DNA from: Caenispirillum bisanense
GTDB taxonomy: Bacteria; Pseudomonadota; Alphaproteobacteria; Rhodospirillales; Rhodospirillaceae
Direction of reading: 5' to 3'
DNA: 64,000 nucleotides
Assembly (NCBI RefSeq): GCF_900230255.1
Contig: NZ_OCNJ01000004.1
Location: 1-64,000, forward strand
Positions 24,350 through 32,468 of this stretch are shown one piece after another. The notes beneath the pieces were generated by a model. That model had not been told where the DNA came from and ran no database searches. It saw nothing but the letters and a program-made list of their open reading frames with translations. The first letter of the stretch is position 1. The number at the start of each line of letters is the position of its first letter. The translations under genes were made by a program, and so were the position numbers.

Positions 24350-24619
24350 ATGACCATCGCCAGCACCCGCAACCTCGCCCTTCTGGTCGCCGCCGCCGTC
24401 ACCGGGGCCGCCGCCCTCGCCGCGCCGACCTCCACCGCGCATGCCGCCGACGAGAAGGAGAAGTGCTACGGCGTCGCCAAGGCCGGCCAGAACGACTGCC
24501 AGACGCCCACCAGCTCCTGCGCTGGCACCTCCAAGATGGACGGCGAGAAGGCCGCCTTCATCCTCGTCCCCAAGGGCACCTGCGCCAAGATCGTCGGCAG
24601 CTCGCCCCAGCCCATGTGA
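24350..24619 (+). CDS. bufA1: Bufferin precursor (DUF2282, BufA1-like)
   Basis: 89 aa. A Sec-type signal peptide (about 1-32, ending AHA) is followed by a small mature part with four Cys at 39, 50, 57 and 78, in the contexts KEKCYGVAKAGQNDC, SSCAG and KGTC. This is the DUF2282 family, shown to be ribosomally made, post-translationally modified copper-binding peptides (bufferins); the DUF692 partner enzyme converts Cys residues into thiooxazole rings before export. GGGAG precedes the ATG by 5 bp. It is the first gene of a four-gene cluster with DUF692, DUF2063 and DoxX genes, the standard bufferin set. Expected role: periplasmic copper or metal sequestration. Confidence 0.9.
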   Translation: MTIASTRNLALLVAAAVTGAAALAAPTSTAHAADEKEKCYGVAKAGQNDCQTPTSSCAGTSKMDGEKAAFILVPKGTCAKIVGSSPQPM

Positions 24620-24646
24620 TCGGCCACTGCGACGGGAGGACGCGCC

Positions 24647-25537
24647 ATGCCCGACCTGCACGCCGGTCTGCGCACCGGCCCGGCCGGCGGCCTCGCCCCG
24701 GCGGGCACCGGCATCGGCGCCAAGGCGATGCACTTCGCCGATCTGGCGGCGGTGCGTCCTCCCCTGGCCTTTCTCGAGGTCCACGCCGAGAACTACATGG
24801 GCGCCGGCGGCCCGCCGCATCGCTGGCTGGACGTGCTGCGCGAGAGCTACCCGCTCAGCATCCACGGCGTCGGCCTGTCGCTCGGCTCCGCCGGGCCGCT
24901 GCACGCCGGGCACCTGGAGGCGCTCGGGCGGGTCGTGAAGCGGTTCCAGCCGGCGCTGGTCTCCGAGCATCTGGCGTGGTGCCGCAGCGGCGAGACCTGG
25001 CTGAATGACCTGCTGCCCATCCCCTACGACGAGGCGACGCTCGCCCTCCTGGTCGACCACGTCGACGAAACCCAGGACCGCCTGCGCCGCCGCCTGCTGA
25101 TCGAGAATCCCTCGGCCTACGTGGGCTGGAGCGGCTCGACCATCGCCGAGGCGGAGTTCCTCGCCACGCTGGCGGCCGAGACGGGGTGCGGCATCCTGCT
25201 CGACGTCAACAACCTGTTCGTGTCGGCCTGCAACTTGGGCTTCGACCCGCTCGCCTACCTTGATGCCCTGCAGCCGGCGGCGATCGGCCAGTACCATCTC
25301 GCCGGCCACCATCACCGCCGGCTGCCGGAGGGCGGCGAGATCCGCATCGACGACCATGGCTCGCCGGTGGCCGACCCGGTGTGGCAGCTGTTCGACGCAG
25401 CGCTGCGCCGCTTCGGCCCGCGCCCCACCCTGGTGGAATGGGACAGCGACGTGCCACCGCTCGACGTGCTGCTCGCCGAAGCCGCCCGCGCCGACCGCCA
25501 CCTCGCCGAGGGAGCGCGCCATGTCCGCGCTGGCTGA
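24647..25537 (+). CDS. bufB: MNIO enzyme, DUF692 family (BufB-like)
   Basis: 296 aa TIM-barrel enzyme of the multinuclear non-heme iron oxidase family. Likely metal ligands sit in the conserved contexts EVHAENYMG, SIHGVGLSLG, SEHLAW, LIENPSAY, DVNNLFVSACN, GQYHLAGHHH, DDHGSPV and VEWDSDVP. In bufferin systems this enzyme oxidises Cys residues of the precursor into heterocycles, using O2 and a di- or tri-iron centre. It begins 27 bp after bufA1 and overlaps the DUF2063 gene by 17 bp, so the three are one transcription unit. The start ATG follows GGGAGG. Confidence 0.93.
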   Translation: MPDLHAGLRTGPAGGLAPAGTGIGAKAMHFADLAAVRPPLAFLEVHAENYMGAGGPPHRWLDVLRESYPLSIHGVGLSLGSAGPLHAGHLEALGRVVKRFQPALVSEHLAWCRSGETWLNDLLPIPYDEATLALLVDHVDETQDRLRRRLLIENPSAYVGWSGSTIAEAEFLATLAAETGCGILLDVNNLFVSACNLGFDPLAYLDALQPAAIGQYHLAGHHHRRLPEGGEIRIDDHGSPVADPVWQLFDAALRRFGPRPTLVEWDSDVPPLDVLLAEAARADRHLAEGARHVRAG

Positions 25538-26294
25538 CCTGCAGGCCGCAATGGCGGACTGGGCCTTGCACGGCCGGCCCGTTCCGGCAGCCCTGGCGGC
25601 GGCACACGGCCCGCCCGCGGCGGCGGCGCGGCTGTCCGTCTACCGCAACAACACGCGGTCGAGCCTGACCGAGGCGCTCATGGCCGCCTATCCGGTCACC
25701 ACCCGCGTCGTCGGCGCCGACTTCTTCGCCGCGCTCGCCGCCGCCTACCTGGAAGGGCATCCGCCGCGCGCCGCCAGCCTGCTGCACTACGGCGACCGCC
25801 TGGCCGCGTTCCTGGCCACGTGGGCGCCGGCGGCGGCGCTGGTCTACCTGCCCGACCTCGCCCGGCTGGAACGGGCCTGGACGCTCGCCTACCACGCCGC
25901 CGAGGCTCCGACCCTCGACCCGGCGGCGCTCACCGCGCCCGGGGTCGCGGAGCGGCTCGGGTCGCTCCGCCTCGTGCCCCATCCGTCGCTGCACCTCGTC
26001 GCATCGCCGTGGCCGATCGCCGAGATCTGGCGCCAGCACCAGGGCGAGGACGAGCCGGCCGGGATCGCCCTGGACGCCGGTCCGAGCCGGGTGGCGGTCG
26101 TGCGGCCGGCGGCGGAGGTGCGGCTCTGCGACCTCGCCCCCGGCGCCCTCGCCCTGGTGACCGCCCTGGCCGAGGGGCGCCCGCTCGCCGCCGCGCTGGA
26201 CGCGGCCTTCACCGCCGACCCCGACTTCGCCGTCGAGCGGGACTTCGCGGCGGTTCTCGCCGCCGGCCTGTTCACGACCCTGGAGGCCCCATGA
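25521..26294 (+). CDS. bufC: DUF2063 protein, partner of the MNIO enzyme (BufC-like)
   Basis: 257 aa. The N-terminal half is the DUF2063 helical domain (about 5-95, with LSVYRNNTRSSLTEALMAAYPVT given in part as YRNNTRSSLTEAL), thought to recognise the precursor and bring it to the DUF692 enzyme. The C-terminal half is a winged-helix-like region ending in a putative peptide-binding part. It overlaps the bufB gene by 17 bp and the DoxX gene by 4 bp, which indicates tight co-translation. Confidence 0.9.
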   Translation: MSALADLQAAMADWALHGRPVPAALAAAHGPPAAAARLSVYRNNTRSSLTEALMAAYPVTTRVVGADFFAALAAAYLEGHPPRAASLLHYGDRLAAFLATWAPAAALVYLPDLARLERAWTLAYHAAEAPTLDPAALTAPGVAERLGSLRLVPHPSLHLVASPWPIAEIWRQHQGEDEPAGIALDAGPSRVAVVRPAAEVRLCDLAPGALALVTALAEGRPLAAALDAAFTADPDFAVERDFAAVLAAGLFTTLEAP

Positions 26295-26722
26295 TCGCCG
26301 TCGCCCGCACCCTGCTCGCCCGCCTCGACGCCCAGCCGCTCGCCCTCGCCCTGCTGCTCTGCCGCCTGGGGGTGGCCGCCATCTTCTGGCGGTCGGGCCA
26401 GACCAAGGCGGACGGCTTCACCATCCTGGAAAGCACCTACGACCTGTTCCGCTACGAATACCAGGTGCCGCTGCTGCCGCCCGACGTGGCGGCGGTGATG
26501 GCGACGGTGGCCGAGCACGTCCTGCCGATCCTGCTGGCGATCGGCCTCGCCGGGCGGCTGTCGGCGGCCGGCCTGCTGACCATGACGGCGGTCATCCAGG
26601 TCTTCGTCTACCCCAACGCCTGGCCCGATCACCTGCTGTGGGGCTCGGTCCTGATGCTGATCCTCCTGCGCGGGCCGGGTCCGCTGTCCCTGGATCACCT
26701 CGTGCGGCGGGCTCAGGCATAG
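26291..26722 (+). CDS. DoxX-family membrane protein of the bufferin operon
   Basis: 143 aa with four membrane helices. LALLLCRLGVAAIFWRSGQTKADG near the N-terminus and the FVYPNAWPDHLLWGSVLMLIL segment are typical of DoxX proteins that accompany DUF692/DUF2063 genes (BufD in bufferin clusters). The exact job is not settled; a role in electron supply or in handling oxygen or sulfur species at the membrane is usually proposed. ATGA overlap with the DUF2063 gene. Its last 10 bp overlap the 3' end of the convergent DUF418 gene. Confidence 0.88.
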   Translation: MIAVARTLLARLDAQPLALALLLCRLGVAAIFWRSGQTKADGFTILESTYDLFRYEYQVPLLPPDVAAVMATVAEHVLPILLAIGLAGRLSAAGLLTMTAVIQVFVYPNAWPDHLLWGSVLMLILLRGPGPLSLDHLVRRAQA

Positions 26723-27822
26723 GTCACGCGGCGCAGCAGCGCCTCCAGCGGGCCGCGGCCGAACCGGGCCGCCACCAGCCCGACCGCCGTGACGGCCACC
26801 GCGGCGACGGCCAGTGCGACGGGGACGAGCCAGGCATGGCCGATCGCCGCGAACAGGCCCGCGCCGTAGCCGCCGAACAGGACGCCCGCCACCACCCCCT
26901 GCGCCACGTAGACGGACAGGGAGTTGCGCCCGGCGGTCACCACCAGCGACGGCAGCCGCACCCGATCGGCCGCGTCGAGCAGCAGCGACAGATAGACGGC
27001 CGACAGCAGCGGGGCGCCCGGTGCCAGGGCCATGAAGCCCGCCAGCTCCAGCCCCTCGTACTCCGGCGGCAGCCAGCCGCCCATGGCGGCGGCATAGAGC
27101 AGGTTGAGCGGCACCCCCACCGCCGCCAGCAGCGGCACCGCCCGCTTCAGCCGGCGGCGGTGCGGGCTGTCGGCCTCGAACACCCCGAGCCGGCCGGCGG
27201 CGATGCCGGCGGCGAAGGCGGCGAAGGCGAGCGGCGCCTGGAACAGCAGCAGGAACCCGAAGGTCGCCGGCCAGTCGGCCAGCCGCGCCCGCGTCGCCTC
27301 GCCGAACGAGCCACTGAGCCCGGCCGCGCTCCCCAGGCCGAGATCGCCCGACAGCAGCACGCCGAGACTGGCGAGACAGACCGCCGCCACCGGCACCATG
27401 GCGGCGGCGATGCGCAGGAGCGTGCGCGGCGACGCCGCCCGCAACGGCCACACCAGCGCCCCCAGCAGCGCATAGAGCAACAGGATGTCGCCGGTGAACA
27501 CGAAGACGGCGTGCAGGCACCCCAGCACGGCCAGCACCGCCAGGCGTCGGCTCCACCGCCGCCCGAAGCAGGCGCCCGCCCGTGCGGCCGCCTGCGCCTG
27601 CACGTGCAGCCCCCAGCCGAAGACGAAGGAGAACAGCAGGAAGACCTTGGCCTGCAACAAGGCCTCGACGGCGAAGGCCACGGCCCGGTCGGCCGGCGCT
27701 TCCGGCGGCGTGAACAGCGCCTCCAGCGGCAGGCCGAGGAAGGGCACGTTGACGACGCAGATGCCGACCAGGGCGACCGCCCGCACCACGTCGACGGATC
27801 CGTTGCGGACTGCCGTTGCCAT
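26713..27822 (-). CDS. DUF418-family membrane protein
   Basis: 369 aa, around nine or ten membrane helices. Opening RNGSVDVVRAVALVGICVVN and the C-terminal PSLVVTAGRNSLSVYVAQG followed by VLFGGYGAGL match the DUF418/YeiB family of the acyltransferase-3-like superfamily. Function is unproven; members are linked to export or modification of small molecules. It is transcribed divergently from a TetR gene across two palindromic operators and is convergent, by 10 bp overlap, with the bufferin operon. I infer that the TetR protein controls it. Confidence 0.87.
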   Translation of the reverse strand: MATAVRNGSVDVVRAVALVGICVVNVPFLGLPLEALFTPPEAPADRAVAFAVEALLQAKVFLLFSFVFGWGLHVQAQAAARAGACFGRRWSRRLAVLAVLGCLHAVFVFTGDILLLYALLGALVWPLRAASPRTLLRIAAAMVPVAAVCLASLGVLLSGDLGLGSAAGLSGSFGEATRARLADWPATFGFLLLFQAPLAFAAFAAGIAAGRLGVFEADSPHRRRLKRAVPLLAAVGVPLNLLYAAAMGGWLPPEYEGLELAGFMALAPGAPLLSAVYLSLLLDAADRVRLPSLVVTAGRNSLSVYVAQGVVAGVLFGGYGAGLFAAIGHAWLVPVALAVAAVAVTAVGLVAARFGRGPLEALLRRVTYA

Positions 27823-27835
27823 GATACCCTCCTTG

Positions 27836-27873
27836 TTGAGCAAGCGCTCAACATGAATTGAGCAAGTGCTCAA
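27836..27873. promoter_or_regulatory. Two TetR-type operators in a divergent promoter
   Basis: TTGAGCAAGCGCTCAA (27836-27851) and TTGAGCAAGTGCTCAA (27858-27873): 16-bp sites with perfect 6-bp arms, centres 22 bp apart, i.e. two helical turns. They fill most of the 69-bp gap between the DUF418 and tetR start codons, so binding should block both promoters. Confidence 0.8.
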
Positions 27874-27891
27874 TTTTGTCAAGGAGGACCC

Positions 27892-28491
27892 ATGCCCCCC
27901 ACCGAGAAGGCCCTCGACCGCCGCCGCGCCCTGGTGCGCGCCGCCGCCACGCTCCTGCCCGTCCTCGGCCTGCGCGGCACCACCACCCGCGCCGTCACCG
28001 ACCACGCCGGGGTGGGCACCGGGCTCCTCAACCACTACTTCCGCTGGCCGGAGTTGCGGGCGGCCGCCTGGGGCGCCGTGTTCGACGCGGTCGCCGAGAC
28101 GCAGTACGCCGATGGGGCGACGAACCCCTCCGGCGCGATGGAGCGTTACTGCACGACCGCCTTTATGGAAGAGTCGCGACCGTACTGGCAGCTGTGGATC
28201 GAGGCCTGCGACCTCGCCCCCGCCGACCCCGCACTGGCGCGGGAACTGGCGCGGGCGCAGGCCCGGCTGACGGACGGGCTGGCCCAGACCCTGCGGCACG
28301 GCGTCGCCGCCGGCTGCTGGACCCTCGCCGACCCGGCCGCCACGGCCGTGCGTCTGGGGGCGCTGCACGACGGGCTGGTGGCGCTGCTGCTGTCGGGCAT
28401 CGGCGGCATCGGCCCCGCCGAGGCCGAACGCCACCTGCGCACGGCCTTCGCCCTGGAATGCGGCCTGCCGGCGGATCGTGCTCGTCCCTGA
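27892..28491 (+). CDS. TetR-family transcriptional regulator
   Basis: 199 aa. The helix-turn-helix is in TTTRAVTDHAGVGTGLLNHYF (residues about 32-51, shown in part as AVTDHAGVGTGLLNHYF); this resembles BetI-like members in which LLNHYF replaces the usual IYHHF. The C-terminal helical ligand domain is of the BetI_C-like type (YWQLWIEACDLAPADPAL). AAGGAGG lies 4 bp ahead of the ATG. It is divergent from the DUF418 gene over paired operators and 25 bp upstream of the radical SAM gene on its own strand, so autoregulation could reach the radical SAM-NOS genes as well. Confidence 0.9.
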   Translation: MPPTEKALDRRRALVRAAATLLPVLGLRGTTTRAVTDHAGVGTGLLNHYFRWPELRAAAWGAVFDAVAETQYADGATNPSGAMERYCTTAFMEESRPYWQLWIEACDLAPADPALARELARAQARLTDGLAQTLRHGVAAGCWTLADPAATAVRLGALHDGLVALLLSGIGGIGPAEAERHLRTAFALECGLPADRARP

Positions 28492-28516
28492 CCGCCGCCC
28501 GAGGATCGTCCGCCGC

Positions 28517-30091
28517 ATGACCGTTGCCTTGTCTCCCCTCCCGCTCCGCGCCCGCGGCCGCGCCGCCCGCCCGCCGACGGCCGGCGGCGGCGCCGCCCCC
28601 TTGCCGCCGGTGCGGACGACGGCGGGGGTGAGGGCGCTGATCGTCGATCTCAACAATTTCGCGTCCTTCCCGACGCTCGCCGTCGGCCTGCTGGTCGGGT
28701 CCCTGCGGGATGCCGGCCACAGCGTCGAGGTGCTGTGCCCGCTCGCCTACGACGTGCCGGCCGCCCTGCGCGAGCGGCGCGAAACCCTGCGCGATCACCT
28801 CGCCCGCCGCATCCACCTGTCCACCTGGGCGCCGTTCCGCTCGGTGCGCGACGCCGCCCGCGTCGCCCGCGCCTGGTGGACCGGCCGGCCGCATCCCGTG
28901 GTGCTGCGCGAGGTGGCGCGGGCGCTGGAGCAGAAGCCCGACGTGCTGCTGCTGTCGGCCTACCTGCAGCATTACGCCTCGGTGGTGGAGATCGGCTGGC
29001 TGGCGGCGCGGGCCGGCGTGCCGCTGGTGCTCGGCGGCCCCATGTTCAACGTCGGCGGCATCGCCGAGGCGTGGCGCGCCGTGCCCGGCCTGACGGCCCT
29101 GGTGGGCGGCGAGGTCGACCTCTGCCTGCCCGACCTGGTGGCGACTGCGGCCGCCAGCGGCGACTTGCTGCGCTTTCCCGGCGTGACGCTGCCCGACGGC
29201 CGGCGCTCCCGCCCCGCACCGCCGCTGCGGCCGCTGGACGCCTGCCCGCTGCCCGACTTCACCGACTTCCCGTGGGACCGCTACCCCTTCCGCATCATCC
29301 CCATCATGACCGGTCGCGGCTGCCAATGGAGCCGCTGCCGCTTCTGCAGCGACGTGGTCTCGGCCAGCGGCCGCACCTACCGCAGCCGCAGCCTCGGATC
29401 CGTGCTGGCCGAGATGGACGAGCAGGCGCGCCGCTACGGCACCGGCAACTTCCTGTTCCTCGACCTCAAGCTCAACTCCAACCCCGGCCTGTTCCGCGGC
29501 CTGATCGAGGAGATCCCGCGCACCGTGCCCGGCGCCCAATGGGTCGGCACCGTGCACGTCGACCAGCGGGCCGACAACGGCCTGTCGCGCGGCGATCTGC
29601 GGGCGGCGGCGGCGGCCGGCATGCGACGCATCAGCTTCGGCCTGGAAAGCGGCAGCCAGCGCCTGCTCGACGCCATGGACAAGGGCAGCTCGGTCGAGGC
29701 CAACAGCGCCTTCATCCGCCATGCATGGGAGGCTGGCCTCAGCGTCCGCTGCACCCTGTTCAAGGGCTACCCCGGCGAGACCGCCGACGACCTGGAGCAG
29801 ACCGCCGAGTTCCTCGAACGCCACGCGCCTTACCTCGACCGCGTGCGCTTCAACGAGTTCGCCATCCTGGAGGACACGCCCGTCTACGACGAGGTGAAAG
29901 CCTCCGCCACCGCCCTGGAGGAGCTGACCCTCGGGGCGGAGGATCGCCGCAGCGGCCGCACCCGCGCCGACCATCGCGCCGCCGGCAGCCCCGCCTACCG
30001 CCGCGCCAAGGCCCGCGCGCTGGCGGTCGTCCACGCCATCAACCGGCGCGAGGTGCGGCGGGCGGCGCGCGCCTTCGACGGCCTCATGTGA
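28517..30091 (+). CDS. Cobalamin-binding-domain radical SAM enzyme, function unknown
   Basis: About 524 aa. An N-terminal B12-binding-like Rossmann domain (about 38-200, RALIVDLNNFASFPTLAVGL; no DxHxxG motif) precedes a radical SAM barrel (about 255-470) with GRGCQWSRCRFCSD. The cluster Cys spacing is CX4CX2C rather than the common CX3CX2C. ISFGLESGSQRLLDAMDKGS is the SAM-binding GxxE-type motif and LFKGYPGETADD matches the B12-radical SAM family. The last 80 residues are basic. Start: ATG at 28517; a GTG at 28478 is possible. It lies 10 bp upstream of the NOS gene and must be co-transcribed with it. Reaction unknown. Confidence 0.82.
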   Translation: MTVALSPLPLRARGRAARPPTAGGGAAPLPPVRTTAGVRALIVDLNNFASFPTLAVGLLVGSLRDAGHSVEVLCPLAYDVPAALRERRETLRDHLARRIHLSTWAPFRSVRDAARVARAWWTGRPHPVVLREVARALEQKPDVLLLSAYLQHYASVVEIGWLAARAGVPLVLGGPMFNVGGIAEAWRAVPGLTALVGGEVDLCLPDLVATAAASGDLLRFPGVTLPDGRRSRPAPPLRPLDACPLPDFTDFPWDRYPFRIIPIMTGRGCQWSRCRFCSDVVSASGRTYRSRSLGSVLAEMDEQARRYGTGNFLFLDLKLNSNPGLFRGLIEEIPRTVPGAQWVGTVHVDQRADNGLSRGDLRAAAAAGMRRISFGLESGSQRLLDAMDKGSSVEANSAFIRHAWEAGLSVRCTLFKGYPGETADDLEQTAEFLERHAPYLDRVRFNEFAILEDTPVYDEVKASATALEELTLGAEDRRSGRTRADHRAAGSPAYRRAKARALAVVHAINRREVRRAARAFDGLM

Positions 30092-30101
30092 CGCCCGCGC
30101 C

Positions 30102-31343
30102 ATGTCCCTGCGCGACACGCCGAGCCGATCCTCCCCCCTCGCCCGCCGCCTGCGCCGCCTGACGACCGGCGAGCGGCGCGACGAGGCGGAAGCCTTCCTG
30201 CGCCTGTTCCATCGCGAGACCGGTCGCTCCGACACCGCCTTGCGCCGCCGCCTCGCGGAAGTGGAGGGCGCCCTGCGGCGGCGCGGCACCTACGACCACA
30301 CGCCCGACGAACTGGCCTTCGGCGCCCGCGTCGCCTGGCGCAATCATGCACGCTGCATAGGGCGGCTGTTCTGGGAATCGCTGGAGGTGATCGACTGCCG
30401 CGACGTCTCCGACCCCGACGCCATGGCCGGCCACATCGTCGAGCACATGGCGACGGCGCTCGGCGACGGCCGCATCCGCTCGCTCATGACCGTCTTCGCC
30501 CCGGCCCGGCCCGACCGGCTGCCGCCCTATGTGGAAAGCGCCCAGATCACCCAGTATGCCGGCCACCTGCGGCGCGACGGCTCGGTCCTCGGCGACCGCC
30601 GCACCCTGGAAGCCACCCGCACCGCCCGCCGCCTGGGCTGGACGCCGCCCGACCCGCCCGGGGCTTTCGACATGCTGCCCTTCGTCATCCGCGACACCTT
30701 CGGGCGCCGCGTGCCCTACCAGCCGCCGCCCGACTGTTATCGCGAGGTCGCCATCACCCACCGCGCCCACCCGGGGCTGGGCGACCTGGGGCTGCGGTGG
30801 TATGCGGTGCCTTGCATCAGCGACATGATCCTGACCATCGGCGGCATCGACTACCCCTGCGCGCCCTTCAACGGCTTCTACATGGGCACGGAAATCGCCT
30901 CGCGCGATCTCGCCGACGTCATGCGCTACGACACCCTGCCGGCGGTGGCGCGCGCCGTCGGCCTCGACCCCGACCGCCCCGGCGACGGCCTGTGGCGCGA
31001 CCGGGCGCTGACGGAGCTGAACGACGCCGTGCTGCAGTCCTTCCGCGCCGCCGGGGTGACCATCGTCGACCACCACGCCGCGTCCGAGCAGTACATGGCC
31101 TTCCTGCAGCGCGAACAGACCGCCGGCCGCTGCCCGAGCGGCGAATGGACGTGGATCGTGCCGCCGCAGGCGTCTTCGGCCTGTCCGGTGTTCCACCTCG
31201 CCATGGAAGACCGCCGCCTCACCCCCAACTTCTACCGCTCCCGCGCCGCCGACGGCGCCGGCTTCGGGCCCGATGTCGAGGACCTGGGACCGGTGCGGCG
31301 CACCCTGCGGCGCTGGCAGCGGCGCTGGACGGCGACTCTATAA
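30102..31343 (+). CDS. nos: Bacterial nitric oxide synthase, oxygenase domain
   Basis: 413 aa. Heme enzyme oxidising L-arginine to citrulline and NO. The proximal heme Cys is in RVAWRNHARCIGRLFW (near residue 85). The substrate-binding Glu is in FNGFYMGTEIASRDLAD (near 262). DHHAASEQYMAF, then SGEWTWIVPPQASS and CPVFHLAMEDRRLTPNFY form the pterin and dimer-interface region seen in all NOS. No reductase domain is fused, as in most bacterial NOS, so it must borrow flavodoxin-type electrons. The N-terminus is about 40-50 residues longer than in Bacillus NOS and Arg-rich. NOS genes are uncommon in alphaproteobacteria. It follows the radical SAM gene by 10 bp. Confidence 0.94.
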   Translation: MSLRDTPSRSSPLARRLRRLTTGERRDEAEAFLRLFHRETGRSDTALRRRLAEVEGALRRRGTYDHTPDELAFGARVAWRNHARCIGRLFWESLEVIDCRDVSDPDAMAGHIVEHMATALGDGRIRSLMTVFAPARPDRLPPYVESAQITQYAGHLRRDGSVLGDRRTLEATRTARRLGWTPPDPPGAFDMLPFVIRDTFGRRVPYQPPPDCYREVAITHRAHPGLGDLGLRWYAVPCISDMILTIGGIDYPCAPFNGFYMGTEIASRDLADVMRYDTLPAVARAVGLDPDRPGDGLWRDRALTELNDAVLQSFRAAGVTIVDHHAASEQYMAFLQREQTAGRCPSGEWTWIVPPQASSACPVFHLAMEDRRLTPNFYRSRAADGAGFGPDVEDLGPVRRTLRRWQRRWTATL

Positions 31344-32357
31344 CCGCCACACCAGGTCGTTCAGCCGGTTGGCGATCAAGCCCGGCAGGACACTGGCGAA
31401 GGCGACGTCCGGGCCGGCGGCCATGACCGTCGGCGGGTGCGCCGACGCTGCGGCCTCGGTGATGGTCGCCATGCGGAAGTCGGCGGGTCGCTCGGCGACG
31501 AAGGCGCAGAGGTCCGCCAGCCGCCGCTGGTTGATGCGGTTGGGGCGCAGGGTGGCGAAGTCGGGGTCGCGGCGCTTGGCGAACTCGAAGGGATGCGTCA
31601 GCACCACCACCGGGCCCCCGTCGGCCGCCCGCACGTCCTGCAGCAGCCGGCGGGTGGTGCCGGCGGCCGTTCCGGTGATGGTCAGGCATTTCTGCCGCGG
31701 CGGACGACCAAGCGGCAGACCGACGTCGTAGGTCAGCACCGGCAACTCCGTCACCCCCTCCACCACATGGGCGCCGCCGGTCAGGTGCAGGGCGGCGTCG
31801 CCGCTGCGGTGGATGCCGAGCCCGACGTTGGACGCCACCGTCAGCCCGAGCCGCGCCATGGCGCGATAGATGCCGAGGTCGCACATCAGGTTGCCCATGC
31901 GCAGCGAGGTGGGGCGCGGCAGCCCCCAGCGCTCCATGACGCCGAGGCCGTTGGCGATGGTCGCCTCCACCGCTTCCGCCGGGCGGCCGCACAGGCTGTC
32001 ACCGGGGCCGGCGCGGCGCACGCGGCTGCGCCAATCGGGGAAGTGGAAGATCTGCCAGCAGGGATGCAGGTGCAGCCCGACCTCGTGGCCGGCGTCGAGG
32101 ATGCGCTCTGCATAGGTGCGCATGGGTTCGTCGCCGAAGTGGGCGGTGCACAGGGTCTCGACGAAGAAGGTGGCGCGCTGGCCGTGGCGGGCGAGCGTGC
32201 GTAGCAGGAAGTCGAGCCCGTGGCCCTCGCCGGCGATGCTGCACTCGACCGCCGGCGCGCCCACCGGCCGGCGGCGGTCGGGATCGTGGAAGGTGCCGGC
32301 GATGCTGAACTCGATGTCGACGGTGAGGCAGACGTCGGTCGGGGGCCTGGGCGGCAT
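31338..32357 (-). CDS. Polysaccharide deacetylase-family protein
   Basis: 339 aa. NodB-type fold: VCLTVDIEFSIAG near the N-terminus holds the catalytic Asp and metal-binding Asp positions, RATFFVETLCTAHFG and AGHEVGLHLHP (metal-binding His pair) follow, and VVVLTHPFEF near residue 265 supplies the C-terminal His. This pattern fits carbohydrate esterase 4-like enzymes acting on N-acetylated sugars, although many relatives have unknown substrates. No signal peptide, so probably cytosolic. The ATG at 32357 is chosen; the frame is open to 32426. It converges with nos with a 6-bp overlap at the 3' ends. Confidence 0.82.
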   Translation of the reverse strand: MPPRPPTDVCLTVDIEFSIAGTFHDPDRRRPVGAPAVECSIAGEGHGLDFLLRTLARHGQRATFFVETLCTAHFGDEPMRTYAERILDAGHEVGLHLHPCWQIFHFPDWRSRVRRAGPGDSLCGRPAEAVEATIANGLGVMERWGLPRPTSLRMGNLMCDLGIYRAMARLGLTVASNVGLGIHRSGDAALHLTGGAHVVEGVTELPVLTYDVGLPLGRPPRQKCLTITGTAAGTTRRLLQDVRAADGGPVVVLTHPFEFAKRRDPDFATLRPNRINQRRLADLCAFVAERPADFRMATITEAAASAHPPTVMAAGPDVAFASVLPGLIANRLNDLVWRL

Positions 32358-32468
32358 GTCGGGACGGCCTGTGCGGTGCGTGTCCCGGCAGTGTGCGACG
32401 CCCCTTGCGCAACCCCAAGGGAGCATGCGGCCTAACCGCTTGGGGGTGGACGCGCAGGGGACCGTCGC

